This document shows positions 8,777-17,144 of a stretch of DNA of 52,977 bases, piece after piece (position 1 is the stretch's first letter; each line of letters starts with the position of its first letter). This stretch comes from Planctomycetota bacterium (lineage in GTDB: Bacteria; Planctomycetota; UBA1135; UBA2386): NCBI GenBank assembly GCA_020848735.1, contig JADLHO010000165.1, positions 1 through 52,977 on the forward strand, given 5' to 3'. The notes under the pieces were generated by a model. It was not told the origin of the DNA. It did not search any database and saw only the letters and a program-made list of their open reading frames with translations. Both the position numbers and the translations under genes were made by a program.

Positions 8777-9511
8777 TCACCACGCGAGCTCGCGGGGCCC
8801 GAGCCGCTGCTCGTTGTGGCGCACGGAGTGCACGAGGCCGTCGGCGATCGTCACGATGCGATCGGCCATGCCGCCGATCGCGACGTTGTGCGTGATGACC
8901 GCGGTCGTCGTGCCGAGTTCGCGGTGGATCGAGTCGAGGGCTTCGAGCACGAGCCGGCCGGTCGAGACGTCGAGTGCGCCGGTCGGCTCGTCGCAGAGCA
9001 GCACCGCGGGGCGTTTGCAGATCGCCCGCGCGATCGCGACGCGTTGCTGTTCGCCGCCGGACAGCTGCGCCGGGAAGTGGTCCTGACGCGCGGCGAGGCC
9101 GACGAGCGCGAGCGCCTCCGAGGGCGACATCGGCTCGAGGCCATCCGTGCGGTCGCGCGCGATGTCGGTGACGAGCTGCACGTTCTCCTTCGCGGTGAGG
9201 CTCGGGATCAGGTTGTAGAACTGGAAGACGAAGCCCACGTGCGCGCGGCGGAACTCGGTGAGCCGATCGCGATCCGCTCCCGAGAGCTCCTCGTCGCCGA
9301 ACCACACGCGGCCGCTGGTGGGCACGTCGAGCGCGCCGAGGATGTTCAGCAGGGTCGACTTGCCGCTGCCGGAAGGGCCGAGCAGCACGAGCAGCTCGCC
9401 GCGCTGCAGCGCGAGGTCGACGCCGCGCAGCGCTTCGACGCGCACGTCGCCCATCACGTAGGTCTTCGTGACCTGCTCGAGGCGGAGGACGGCGGTCGCG
9501 GGGGCGGGCAC
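8777..9511 (-). CDS. ABC transporter ATP-binding protein (MacB/LolD type)
   Basis: A 244-residue ATPase energising the FtsX-type permease next door. Walker [10 protein letters not shown] lies at residues 45-53, the signature LSGGEQQR at 149-156, and Walker [13 protein letters not shown] at 169-180. The DEPTGALD form is typical of the LolD/MacB/FtsE branch. Start codon is GTG at 9511; a second possible start lies a few codons in, since the family core begins at [10 protein letters not shown]. It is first in the leftward exporter operon (ATPase, permease, adaptor) and diverges from the lipoprotein gene at 9599 across only 87 bases, which must hold both promoters. Confidence 0.93.
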   Translation of the reverse strand: MPAPATAVLRLEQVTKTYVMGDVRVEALRGVDLALQRGELLVLLGPSGSGKSTLLNILGALDVPTSGRVWFGDEELSGADRDRLTEFRRAHVGFVFQFYNLIPSLTAKENVQLVTDIARDRTDGLEPMSPSEALALVGLAARQDHFPAQLSGGEQQRVAIARAICKRPAVLLCDEPTGALDVSTGRLVLEALDSIHRELGTTTAVITHNVAIGGMADRIVTIADGLVHSVRHNEQRLGPRELAW

Positions 9512-9598
9512 GGCGTCCGAGGTGTACCGACGGTCTGGGCTCGGCGCGATGCGGGGAGGGCTGGCCCGCGACGGCGCGCGCGTCTACGAAGCGTGCCC

Positions 9599-10924
9599 AT
9601 GGTGCTGCCCTCGCGTGTCCGCCCGCTCGCCGCCGCGCTCTGCGTCGCGCTCGGAGCCTGCGGCAACCCGCCGCCGCTCGGGCTGTTGCAGCGGGCCATC
9701 GAGCGTCATGTACGCGTGCCGTCCGGGTTGCGTGCCGAGCTGGTCGATCTCACGCTCGGACCTTTCGCGCCGATCGAACGGCCGGGTGCGCGCGGGCAAT
9801 CCTGCAGCTTCACGGCGGTGCTCGTCGTGGAGGAGGCGGTGGCCGCCGTGGTCGAGACCCTGGGCGACACGCGCGTCGTCGTCACGCTCGCACGTGCCAA
9901 GGACCGACTCGTGTTCGAAGGCCGCGTCGAGGCGATCCTCGCGGGCGATCACTGGACCCACGACGTCGACCTGCTGCGCTCACCCTGGGCGGAGCGCCTC
10001 GCGGCGGCGGGACGGCCCGTCACGAGTCCACCGCAGCCGCTCGCCCGTCTCGGCAAGACGGTCGAGGCCGGGAGCGCGGAGGAAAGCGCGTTGCGCGCGC
10101 GACTCGCCGACGAGCGCCAGGCCGCCGAACGGGTGCGCGGCCGCGCCGCACTCGGGATCCTCGCGGTGGCCGACGGCGCGATCGTGCTGCGCGACGGCGG
10201 GCCCGAGTTCGGCGTGCTCCTTCACGGTCTCGCGATCGACGAGGCGACGTGCACCGCGCGGGGACAGGCCCTGGACCTGCAGGCGCTCCCGCTGCGCGAG
10301 CAGGCCGTCGTCCTTTCCGCCGTGGATCGCTCCGGGCGCACGCTGCTCGTCCTCGAGCCACCGCTCGCCGAGGGACTCGCCGAGTTCGGCCCGCCGTCCG
10401 CCGGCGTGTTCACCGGTGCCGGTGGCGCGCGCCTGCGTGCCCTCGACCCGCCCGAACGCGCTGCGCTCGATGCCTTCGTCGCCCGCGCGCGCGCGGCCGC
10501 GTCGACGGCGCCGATCCGAGCGACGATCGAAGTCGTCGCCGCGGCGGAGCGCTCGGCGCGCGAGGCGACGGCAGGCCTGGAGCCGCTGGCGGGCACGGTC
10601 CTGCTCGAGGGGCGCGTGCACCCCGCCGGCCGCGGCATCCTGCCGCGCGACACGACGAGCGCGACCGTCGCCAATTGGACGGGCGCCGCATTGTCGATCC
10701 GCAGCGACGGTCCCACTCCCGCCCGCGCCCTCTGGCTGCGCGGCGGCCGCGTCGCGAACGGTCCGCTCGAGGTCCTGGTCAACGGCGTGCACCGCATCCC
10801 CATCGCCGCGATCGAGGCGGGCGCGGCCCTGCTCATCGCCTGGCCCGAGCCGCTGGACCTCGTCGAGCTGCGGCTCACGGCGACTGGCGCGGCGAGTTCG
10901 ATGGGGGTCTTCGTGCAGAGGTGA
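9599..10924 (+). CDS. Lipoprotein of unknown function
   Basis: A 441-residue protein I do not recognise. The start at ATG 9599 yields a signal peptide ending in the lipobox LGAC at about residues 18-21, so it is probably membrane-anchored outside the cytoplasm. The mature part appears to be two halves: a strand-rich first half through about 200 that includes a short charged helix (ESALRARLADERQAAERVRG), and a second half ending in a jelly-roll-like segment with LWLRGGRVANGPLEVLVNGV near 383-402. No catalytic motif or cysteine cluster is visible. It diverges from the exporter operon and is followed 50 bases later by the tandem DUF1080 gene on the same strand. Confidence 0.75.
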   Translation: MVLPSRVRPLAAALCVALGACGNPPPLGLLQRAIERHVRVPSGLRAELVDLTLGPFAPIERPGARGQSCSFTAVLVVEEAVAAVVETLGDTRVVVTLARAKDRLVFEGRVEAILAGDHWTHDVDLLRSPWAERLAAAGRPVTSPPQPLARLGKTVEAGSAEESALRARLADERQAAERVRGRAALGILAVADGAIVLRDGGPEFGVLLHGLAIDEATCTARGQALDLQALPLREQAVVLSAVDRSGRTLLVLEPPLAEGLAEFGPPSAGVFTGAGGARLRALDPPERAALDAFVARARAAASTAPIRATIEVVAAAERSAREATAGLEPLAGTVLLEGRVHPAGRGILPRDTTSATVANWTGAALSIRSDGPTPARALWLRGGRVANGPLEVLVNGVHRIPIAAIEAGAALLIAWPEPLDLVELRLTATGAASSMGVFVQR

Positions 10925-10962
10925 CACCTCACCGCGCAGATGCGCCGCCCCGCCCGATCCGG

Positions 10963-10968
10963 CAGGAT
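10963..10968 (+). promoter_or_regulatory. Putative -10 element just before a start codon
   Basis: CAGGAT lies six bases before the ATG at 10975. If this is a real -10 element, the transcript would start at or next to the ATG (leaderless). No -35 box is evident. Confidence 0.3.
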
Positions 10969-10974
10969 GCGCGC

Positions 10975-12174
10975 ATGCTCATCCGCGCGTCGCTCCTCTC
11001 CGCTCTCCTGGCATCGGCAGCCTTCGCCCAGGGCGATGGCGCCTGGCTCGAACTCTTCGACGGCAAGTCGCTGGCCGGTTGGAAGCAGCTCAACGGGACG
11101 GCGAGCTATGCCGTCGAGGACGGCGCGATCGTCGGCACGACGTCGAAGGGCAGCCCGAACTCGTTCCTCTGCACGGAGCGCTTCTTCGGCGACTTCGAGC
11201 TCGAGTTCGAGGTGAAGCTCCTCGACGACGAGCTCAACTCGGGTGTGCAGATCCGGAGCTGGTCCTGGCCGGAGCACGACAAGGGGCGCGTGCACGGCTA
11301 CCAGGTCGAGGTCGCGACGAACGGCGAGGCGGGCTTCGTCTACGACGAGGCGCGGCGCGGCTGGCTCACGACGGATCGCGACGACCCGCGTGCGCGGGCG
11401 GCCTTCGTGCGCGGCGCGTGGAACCGCTACCGCGTCGTGTGCGTGGGCTCGACCATCAAGACCTGGATCAACGACGTGCCCGTCGCGGACCTGCGCGACG
11501 ACTGGTCGGCGACCGGCTTCATCGGTCTGCAGGTCCACTCGGTCGGCGGTGACCCGAAGTGGCGCGTGGCCTGGCGCAAGCTGCGCCTGCGCGAGATCGG
11601 CGACGGCGGCGGCTTCGCCTCGCTCTTCGACGGCACCTCGCTCGCCGGCTGGCGCGTGAACGAGCACCCCGAGTCGGTGAGCGTGAAGGACGGCGCGATC
11701 GTCGTGCGCGGCGAACGCGCGCACGTCTTCTACGACGGGCCGATCGCGCGCGCGTCGTTCCGCAACTTCGAGCTGTCGGCCCTCGTGCGCACGCAGCCGG
11801 GCGCCAACTCCGGCCTCTACTTCCACACCGCGTTCCAGGACGAGGGTTGGCCGAGCAAGGGCTACGAGGTGCAGGTCAACAACACGCAGGGCGATTGGCG
11901 CCGCACCGGCGGCCTCTATGCGGTGGCCGACGTGCGCGAGGCGCCGGCGAAGGACGGCCAGTGGTTCCTCATGGAGGTCCGCGTCGAGGGCAAGCACGTC
12001 GTCGTGAAGGTCGACGGCAAGGTGACCGCCGACTACGTCGAACCCGACGACGTGAAGCGCGACCCGAGCCTCGCCGGCCGCCTGATCGCGCGCGGGACCT
12101 TCGCGCTGCAGGCGCACGACCCCGAGTCCGAGGTCGCCTTCAAGGCGCTGCGCGTGCGGCTGTTGCCGGAGTGA
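10975..12174 (+). CDS. Secreted protein with two tandem DUF1080 domains
   Basis: A 399-residue exported protein. Residues 1-19 are a signal peptide cleaved after AFA. Two DUF1080 domains follow head to tail: the first opens WLELFDGKSLAGW at about 23-35, the second SLFDGTSLAGW at about 214-224. Both contain the expected paired strands (FELEFEVKL and FELSALVRT) and a substrate-face SGVQIRS or SGLYFHT segment followed by GYQVEV or GYEVQV. DUF1080 proteins in Planctomycetota include 3-keto-disaccharide hydrolases, so a role in oligosaccharide breakdown outside the cytoplasm is plausible. No Shine-Dalgarno site is visible. Downstream lies hairpin repeat copy A. Confidence 0.88.
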   Translation: MLIRASLLSALLASAAFAQGDGAWLELFDGKSLAGWKQLNGTASYAVEDGAIVGTTSKGSPNSFLCTERFFGDFELEFEVKLLDDELNSGVQIRSWSWPEHDKGRVHGYQVEVATNGEAGFVYDEARRGWLTTDRDDPRARAAFVRGAWNRYRVVCVGSTIKTWINDVPVADLRDDWSATGFIGLQVHSVGGDPKWRVAWRKLRLREIGDGGGFASLFDGTSLAGWRVNEHPESVSVKDGAIVVRGERAHVFYDGPIARASFRNFELSALVRTQPGANSGLYFHTAFQDEGWPSKGYEVQVNNTQGDWRRTGGLYAVADVREAPAKDGQWFLMEVRVEGKHVVVKVDGKVTADYVEPDDVKRDPSLAGRLIARGTFALQAHDPESEVAFKALRVRLLPE

Positions 12175-12198
12175 GGCGCGCGGTGCGCTGCCGTCGCT

Positions 12199-12244
12199 CT
12201 CAGACGTCGAGAGGAGATTCGTCTCTCGACCTTTGCGTTGCCGC
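12199..12244 (+). repeat. Hairpin repeat element, copy A
   Basis: A 46-bp intergenic element whose core GTCGAGAG...CTCTCGAC can fold into a stem of about 14 pairs with one mismatch. It matches, in inverted orientation, the element at 19834-19879: both read CTCAGA, GAGAG, CGTCTCTCGACCT, TGCGT and GCCGC at the same spacing. This copy lies 25 bases after the tandem DUF1080 stop and may act as a terminator there. The rest of the 180-base gap up to 12355 shows only a weak palindrome around GACCTACGAGGTC. Confidence 0.75.
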
Positions 12245-12354
12245 ACCTCCGGGCTCCCTTTCTCGGATGCCTGATGCGCGGCGACGGCGGATGGGTGCCG
12301 GTCCCGCGACCTACGAGGTCCGCGCGCGGCACGCGCAATCTCGGGAGAAACAGA

Positions 12355-13353
12355 TCAGACCACGATGACGCGGTAGACCTCGGTCGGCTCGTCACCCTTC
12401 TGGCCGAGAACCCGCAGGAGATCGAACATCTTCATGCTCAGGCTCCGGGCCTCCTGCATTCGCTCCCGTTTGAATTCGGGTCGTTGGAAATCGCTGATCA
12501 GGTCCTGCTCGGGCCGAGCACAGACGAGCAGGAAGCTCTCGTAGGACTCGAGGATGTGCTGGGCGACAGGGCAGGCGTGATGGAAGTCCGGCTGGGTCGA
12601 GAGCCACCGGATGCGATCTGTGGGAGCCATTCGACACATCAGCGCGGCGTCTGCGAGGGAGACCGTGCCCTTCCGCGCGTGGGTGGCCGTGAGCATCGCG
12701 AGCGCCGAGAAGCAGGTCAGGAGGCGACTGTGCTTCAGCTTGAAGTTCTTGAGCGCTCGCTTGGCCTTCTTCTCCGGTGGCACGTCCGCGGTGCGAGCCT
12801 CGTAGTTCACGCAGAACGTGCGCCAGAGCCTGAGGATGTCGTTGATCAGGAATGCCGGCACGAAGGACTCGCTGTGGTCTTGATAGTCGCGCCAGTAGCT
12901 CCGAAGGACCTCCTCGATCCCTGCTTCGAAGACCTGCTTGCCGAGGATCGGCGCGCCTTCGAGCAGCATGAGAAGTCGAGCGGTGAGGGTGTTCGAGGAG
13001 TCGTCGTTGGGTTGGCCGAGGTTCTTGCAGAGCTTGCCGACGTCGTAGTAGGCGAGGTACTCGCCATCGTTGGAGAACTCCGGGAACCCCGTTTCCCTGC
13101 AAGCGCGAATCAGCGCGGCCAGCAAGCACATGGAGTCGAGTCGTCCGAACGAGGGGCTGGAATCCGCCTGTTGCGGGCCTGCGACGAGGAACGCGTCGAC
13201 GTCGCTGCTCCCACTGGCCTCGCCGCGTCCGTAGCTCCCCGTGACATAGATACAGGCGCGACTCCCGAATTCGCGTTCAGCCGCCGCGAGGCGCATTCCG
13301 AGTTCCTCGAGTCGCCGCGCGGAGTGACCCCTTCGCCTCTCGAGTTCGCTCAT
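12355..13353 (-). CDS. Nucleotidyltransferase-domain protein (pol-beta fold), function unknown
   Basis: A 332-residue cytoplasmic protein. The N-terminus carries the nucleotidyltransferase signature GSYGRGEASGSSDVD at residues 39-53, with the GS pair and two metal-binding aspartates D51 and D53, as in the GlnD, DUF294 and MNT families. The remaining 270 residues are mainly helical and I cannot assign them; they resemble neither a HEPN domain with a clear RX4-6H motif nor a poly(A) polymerase RNA-binding region. The start at ATG 13353 is preferred over ATG 13365 because it overlaps the exonuclease stop as ATGA. Base composition is visibly lower in GC than neighbours: a hand count of bases 12841-12900 gives 34 of 60, against 44 of 60 for 15061-15120. 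This suggests acquisition from elsewhere. Confidence 0.8.
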   Translation of the reverse strand: MSELERRRGHSARRLEELGMRLAAAEREFGSRACIYVTGSYGRGEASGSSDVDAFLVAGPQQADSSPSFGRLDSMCLLAALIRACRETGFPEFSNDGEYLAYYDVGKLCKNLGQPNDDSSNTLTARLLMLLEGAPILGKQVFEAGIEEVLRSYWRDYQDHSESFVPAFLINDILRLWRTFCVNYEARTADVPPEKKAKRALKNFKLKHSRLLTCFSALAMLTATHARKGTVSLADAALMCRMAPTDRIRWLSTQPDFHHACPVAQHILESYESFLLVCARPEQDLISDFQRPEFKRERMQEARSLSMKMFDLLRVLGQKGDEPTEVYRVIVV

Positions 13354-13931
13354 GCCCGACGCCATTTCCCCATGATCTTCCTGAACACCTCCGCCTGCTC
13401 TGCCGCGTCGTCGAGTGCGTTGTGCGTGTGCGGCAGATCGGAACGCAGGTCCGAAGGAAGCTCACTTCGTCTGGCCCGGTGGATCGGAATCCCCGTCAGC
13501 AGCGCCACGGCGGTCTTCATGTCGAAGCAGCGGCTGTGGTTGAAAGGCGAGCCCGTCGCAGAGAAGCGGACGAAATACCAGTAGAGCCAACTCCAATCGA
13601 AACTGATCGGGTAGGCGACGAGCACCGGTTCCCCGCCTTGGGCAGAGACTCTGACCCACTCGGCGAGCTGCGTCATGGCCTGTCGTGGATCGAGGCCCTC
13701 TCGGACCAGTCGGTCTCGATCGAGGCCGTTGACGCGGAGCGCCTCCAATTCGAACGAATCCGAGATCGGACGAAGCTCGAGGTAGATCGATGGTGATGCC
13801 GAGGGGGCGACCTCGAAGCGACAGCCGTCGAAACTCCCGGCGCGAACGAGTGCCAGGGACAGCATCGAGTAGGGTCCCGGGATCGGTCCGTCCGTTTCGA
13901 CATCGGCGGAGAAGTACACGTCCGGGGTCAT
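13350..13931 (-). CDS. DEDDh-type 3'-5' exonuclease
   Basis: A 193-residue nuclease of the RNase T / DNA polymerase epsilon superfamily. Exo I is DVETDG with D10 and E12; Exo II includes FDW with D112; Exo III is HNALDDA with H170 and D175. All five acidic and histidine ligands for two metals are present, so it should be active. Its opening, YFSADVETDGPIPGPYSML, resembles the Rv2179c-like exoribonuclease group. ATG 13931 is chosen because the fold begins right after it; an in-frame GTG at 13997, eight bases after a TACCCT hexamer, is an alternative adding 22 residues. It is coupled to the nucleotidyltransferase gene by ATGA overlap and shares its lower GC. Target RNA or DNA is unknown. Confidence 0.85.
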   Translation of the reverse strand: MTPDVYFSADVETDGPIPGPYSMLSLALVRAGSFDGCRFEVAPSASPSIYLELRPISDSFELEALRVNGLDRDRLVREGLDPRQAMTQLAEWVRVSAQGGEPVLVAYPISFDWSWLYWYFVRFSATGSPFNHSRCFDMKTAVALLTGIPIHRARRSELPSDLRSDLPHTHNALDDAAEQAEVFRKIMGKWRRA

Positions 13932-14047
13932 CTTGCGAGTCGGGATCGAGTTGCGCTGGTCGTCTGAACGCAGTCCGAGGGCTTCGGGGTCGATCACGGA
14001 CGGGGAGGGTAACCGGGGCACCCGGCGGACGGGAGCCGTGGGCGCGC

Positions 14048-15841
14048 TCACGCGCGCGGCTGCAGGCGCGGCAACATCGCGAGCAGGATCGCGATCGCCG
14101 CGGCCGCGCCGCCGAGGCAGAGCACGGCCTTCAGCCACTCGCCGAAGATCACGGCACCGATGCCCGGCAGCGTCGCCCAGATCGCGGCGGTGCCGAGCAG
14201 CGCGCAGAGCAGCGAGGCGCCGAGCGTGCCGTCGGGACGGACCTCGGGCGTCGCGCGCGCGACGGGGCCCCAGCCGGGGCCGTCCGGCCGGATGCGCCGG
14301 TAGAACTCCGAGAGCTTCGCCATCGGTTCGGGGCGCGTGGCGAAGGTCGCGAGCAACCAGAGCACGAGCGTCGTGCTCGCGACCAGCAGACTGGTGTACT
14401 CCTCTCGCATCTGCTCGAGCTTCGGCAGCGATTCCTGCCAGGCCTTGACGCCGAGGAACACGCCGACCGAGGCGGTCATCGCGACGATCTCGCTCCACGC
14501 GTTGATGCGCCACCAGAGCCAGCGCAGGATGAACACCGAGCCGACGCCGGCGCCGAGGGAGGCGAGGAGCGCCCAGGCGTCCTTCACCGTCACGCCGCGC
14601 ACGATCATCAGCCAGGCCGTCGCACCGCCGAGGACGAGCACGAGCGCCGAGGCGAGGCGCGAGGTGCGCACGAGCTGCGCGTCGGTGGCGTCCTTGCGCA
14701 CGAAGCGGCGGTAGACGTCGTTGACGAGATAGCTCGCGCCCCAGTTCATCTGGGTGCTGATCGTCGACATGAAGGCCGCGAAGAAGGTGACGAGCAGCAG
14801 CCCGCGCAGGCCGCTCGGGGCGAGCTCGCGGATCAGCATCGGGTAGCCGACGCCGGGGTCCGTCGCGGTCCGCAGCTCGGGGTGCATGACCATCGCGGCG
14901 AACGCGACGAGGATCCACGGCCAGGGTCGCACGCAGTAGTGCGCGAGCTGGTAGAGCAGCGTGGCCTTCACGGCGTGGCGCTCGTCCTTGCACGACGCCA
15001 TGCGCTGCACCACGTAGCCACCGCCGCCGGGTTCGTTGCCCGGATACCAGGTCGCCCACCATTGGCCGAGCACGAGGGCGAGGAAGACGCCGAGCGGCAT
15101 CCAGGCGGGCTCGGCGCCGAAGTCGGGGAGGAAGTCGAAGAGCTGCGAACCGCCCTCGATCCCGGTCGTGGCCTTCTCGCGCAGCGCGTCGATGCCGCCG
15201 ACGTGGTCGACGGCGACCACGGCGAAGATCACGCAACCGATCATCGCGATGACGAACTGGAGCACGTCGGTGATCGCCACGCCCCACATGCCCGAGAGCA
15301 CGCTGTAGATGCCCGTGACGACGAGCAGCGCCGCGACGAGCCAGAAGTCGATCGCGCTGTCGGCGGGCAGCTCGGTGAAGACCGTGTGCCGCAGGACCTT
15401 CACCATCGCCTGCGTCACCCAGCCGATCACGATCGAGTTGACGATGACCGCGACGTAGACCGCGCGGAAGCCGCGCAGGAAGGCGGCCGGGCGGCCCGCG
15501 TAGCGCTGCTCGATGAGCTCGACGTCGGTGAGCACCTCGGCGCGTCGCCAGAGCTTGCTGAAGACGAAGACCGTCAACATCCCGCCGAAGGCCCAGGCCC
15601 ACCAGAACCAGTTGCCGGCGAGACCGTTCTTCGCGACGAGCTCGGTGACCGCGAGCGGCGTGTCCGCCGCGAAGGTCGTGGCGACCATCGAGGTCCCCGC
15701 GACCCACCAGACCATCGAGCGACCCGAGGCGAAGTACTCGAGGTAGCTCGACCCTGCGCGCTTCTTGAAGGCGAGCCCGATGCCGAGCGAGATCGCGAAG
15801 AAGCCGACGATCAGGCTCCAGTCGAGGGCGGTCAGTTCCAT
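14048..15841 (-). CDS. Sodium:solute symporter family protein
   Basis: A 597-residue inner-membrane transporter of the SSS family (LeuT fold) using a sodium gradient to import a solute. Hydrophobic segments span the whole protein, about 13-15 of them. The family core GRSMVWWVAGTSMVATTFAADTP at about 40-62 is where sodium-coordinating backbone lies. A QMNWGASYLVNDVYRRF segment near 363-379 matches the late intracellular signature of this family. The C-terminus after about 520 has two extra helices. The solute cannot be deduced; planctomycete members often carry sugars or amino acids. It may be cotranscribed with the YHS gene upstream (15 bases between them). Confidence 0.9.
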   Translation of the reverse strand: MELTALDWSLIVGFFAISLGIGLAFKKRAGSSYLEYFASGRSMVWWVAGTSMVATTFAADTPLAVTELVAKNGLAGNWFWWAWAFGGMLTVFVFSKLWRRAEVLTDVELIEQRYAGRPAAFLRGFRAVYVAVIVNSIVIGWVTQAMVKVLRHTVFTELPADSAIDFWLVAALLVVTGIYSVLSGMWGVAITDVLQFVIAMIGCVIFAVVAVDHVGGIDALREKATTGIEGGSQLFDFLPDFGAEPAWMPLGVFLALVLGQWWATWYPGNEPGGGGYVVQRMASCKDERHAVKATLLYQLAHYCVRPWPWILVAFAAMVMHPELRTATDPGVGYPMLIRELAPSGLRGLLLVTFFAAFMSTISTQMNWGASYLVNDVYRRFVRKDATDAQLVRTSRLASALVLVLGGATAWLMIVRGVTVKDAWALLASLGAGVGSVFILRWLWWRINAWSEIVAMTASVGVFLGVKAWQESLPKLEQMREEYTSLLVASTTLVLWLLATFATRPEPMAKLSEFYRRIRPDGPGWGPVARATPEVRPDGTLGASLLCALLGTAAIWATLPGIGAVIFGEWLKAVLCLGGAAAAIAILLAMLPRLQPRA

Positions 15842-15856
15842 GCGAGGGTCCGGATG

Positions 15857-16957
15857 TCAGCGGCGGAACAGCGCACGGTCAACTTCGCCGTTCACGACGA
15901 TCGAGGTCCAGGTGCGCGTGCCGGCGTCCTGGTCGCCGATGCGCGCCTTGCGGACGTAGGGGAGCACCAAGCCACCGACCTCGCGGAAATCCTCGAAGCG
16001 GAGTTCGACGTCGGCGTTCCCCGAGCTGCCGAGCCGGCCGTGATAGCTCGCGCCGAGAACGCGGCCATCCTCGACGTCGATCCACAGCGTGGTCGTCGCG
16101 CCGAAGAAGGAGACGGCCACGTCCCGTGCCCGGCGATCGCCGACCTCGCGTTCGCCGCGCGCGACGGCGACGAAGCCGCCGCGGCCCCGCATGGCGAGCA
16201 GCGCGATCGGCTCGCGCAGCGCGGTCTTGGCGTGCAGGAGGGTCTGCGAGCCGTCGAAGTCCCAGACCGTGCGCTCGGCGGCCGCGTCCCTGCGTTCGAC
16301 GATGAAGCCGGTGGGGGCGACCGACACCATCGCGACGTGGTACGCGTCCCACCACGACTCGCTGCGGATCCTGCCGGGTGCGGCCAGCAGCAGCGAGGAC
16401 CCGGTCTTCACCTTGCGGCCCGCGGATTCCTCCTCGCGCTCGTCGCGCATCGCCACCGAGCGCAGGGCCCGCAATCGCTCCGCGCCGCCGATCGCGTCGA
16501 CCGCGCGATCGAGCAGTCCGTCGGCAGCGGCGCGTTCGGCGTCGCTGCCCTCGGCGATCGGGTCGGCGATCTCCTGGAAGCGCGCCGGGTCCTTCAGGAA
16601 GCCGCGGCGGCAGCCATCGGACGCGAAGATGTAGATGCGACCGTCGTGGACGGCGAAGCGCGCGGGATCGCCGACGCCCGAGAGCGGCCCCATGCGCCCG
16701 CAGCCGCCGCCGAGCTGGATGCACCAGCGATCGGGGTCCGCCTCGAAGGTCTTCCGGTTGTCCTCGCTGGCGAAGCGGTAGCGGTAGCGGCGCAGGTCGA
16801 CGCTGCGCGCCTCGTCTCCCGCGAGCTCCTCGCCCTTGCAGAGAGCGACCGGGTCGAGCCCGCGGAGAGCGAGTTCGGGGAGCGTCTGGGCGAGGCCCGA
16901 GGGAGCGGACAGGACGAGAGCGACGACGAGGGCGGACCGAGGGCTGGGAGAGAGCAT
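15857..16957 (-). CDS. Secreted protein with YHS-like metal-binding N-terminal region
   Basis: A 366-residue exported protein. ATG 16957 gives a signal peptide ending near GLAQ (residues 1-24). Residues 33-90 look like a YHS-type domain: LDPVALCKG (C40), then YRYRFASEDNRKTFEADPDRW and C79 and C86. A second, shorter copy follows with IYIFASDGCRRGFLKDPARF and C116. YHS domains commonly bind metal ions such as copper. From about 150 to the end a larger beta-rich domain resembles outer-membrane-lipoprotein-sorting-type folds, with DFDGSQTLLHAKTALREPI and LWIDVEDGRVLGASY strands. It lies 15 bases upstream of the symporter and diverges from ispH by 187 bases. Confidence 0.75.
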   Translation of the reverse strand: MLSPSPRSALVVALVLSAPSGLAQTLPELALRGLDPVALCKGEELAGDEARSVDLRRYRYRFASEDNRKTFEADPDRWCIQLGGGCGRMGPLSGVGDPARFAVHDGRIYIFASDGCRRGFLKDPARFQEIADPIAEGSDAERAAADGLLDRAVDAIGGAERLRALRSVAMRDEREEESAGRKVKTGSSLLLAAPGRIRSESWWDAYHVAMVSVAPTGFIVERRDAAAERTVWDFDGSQTLLHAKTALREPIALLAMRGRGGFVAVARGEREVGDRRARDVAVSFFGATTTLWIDVEDGRVLGASYHGRLGSSGNADVELRFEDFREVGGLVLPYVRKARIGDQDAGTRTWTSIVVNGEVDRALFRR

Positions 16958-17144
16958 CGGGAGCGCGGGAGCGGGGGGGTGCGGGTCGCGGACGCCGTGG
17001 TCCGGGCCCCTCGATTGTGCGCGAGCCGGCCCGTCCTTTCCGGTCCGGTCCCGGATCCCGTCCGCTCGACTTGCCGCACCGGGTGCAGCGGCCGACACTG
17101 CTCCGCCTTCGAGTCGCCGCCGACCCTCCCCGAAACGAGTCCCG

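Noticed and set aside
12355..13353. Nucleotidyltransferase read as an MNT partner of a HEPN toxin
   Set aside because: I looked for an RX4-6H HEPN motif in its C-terminal part and in the neighbour and found no convincing one; the neighbour is a DEDDh exonuclease.
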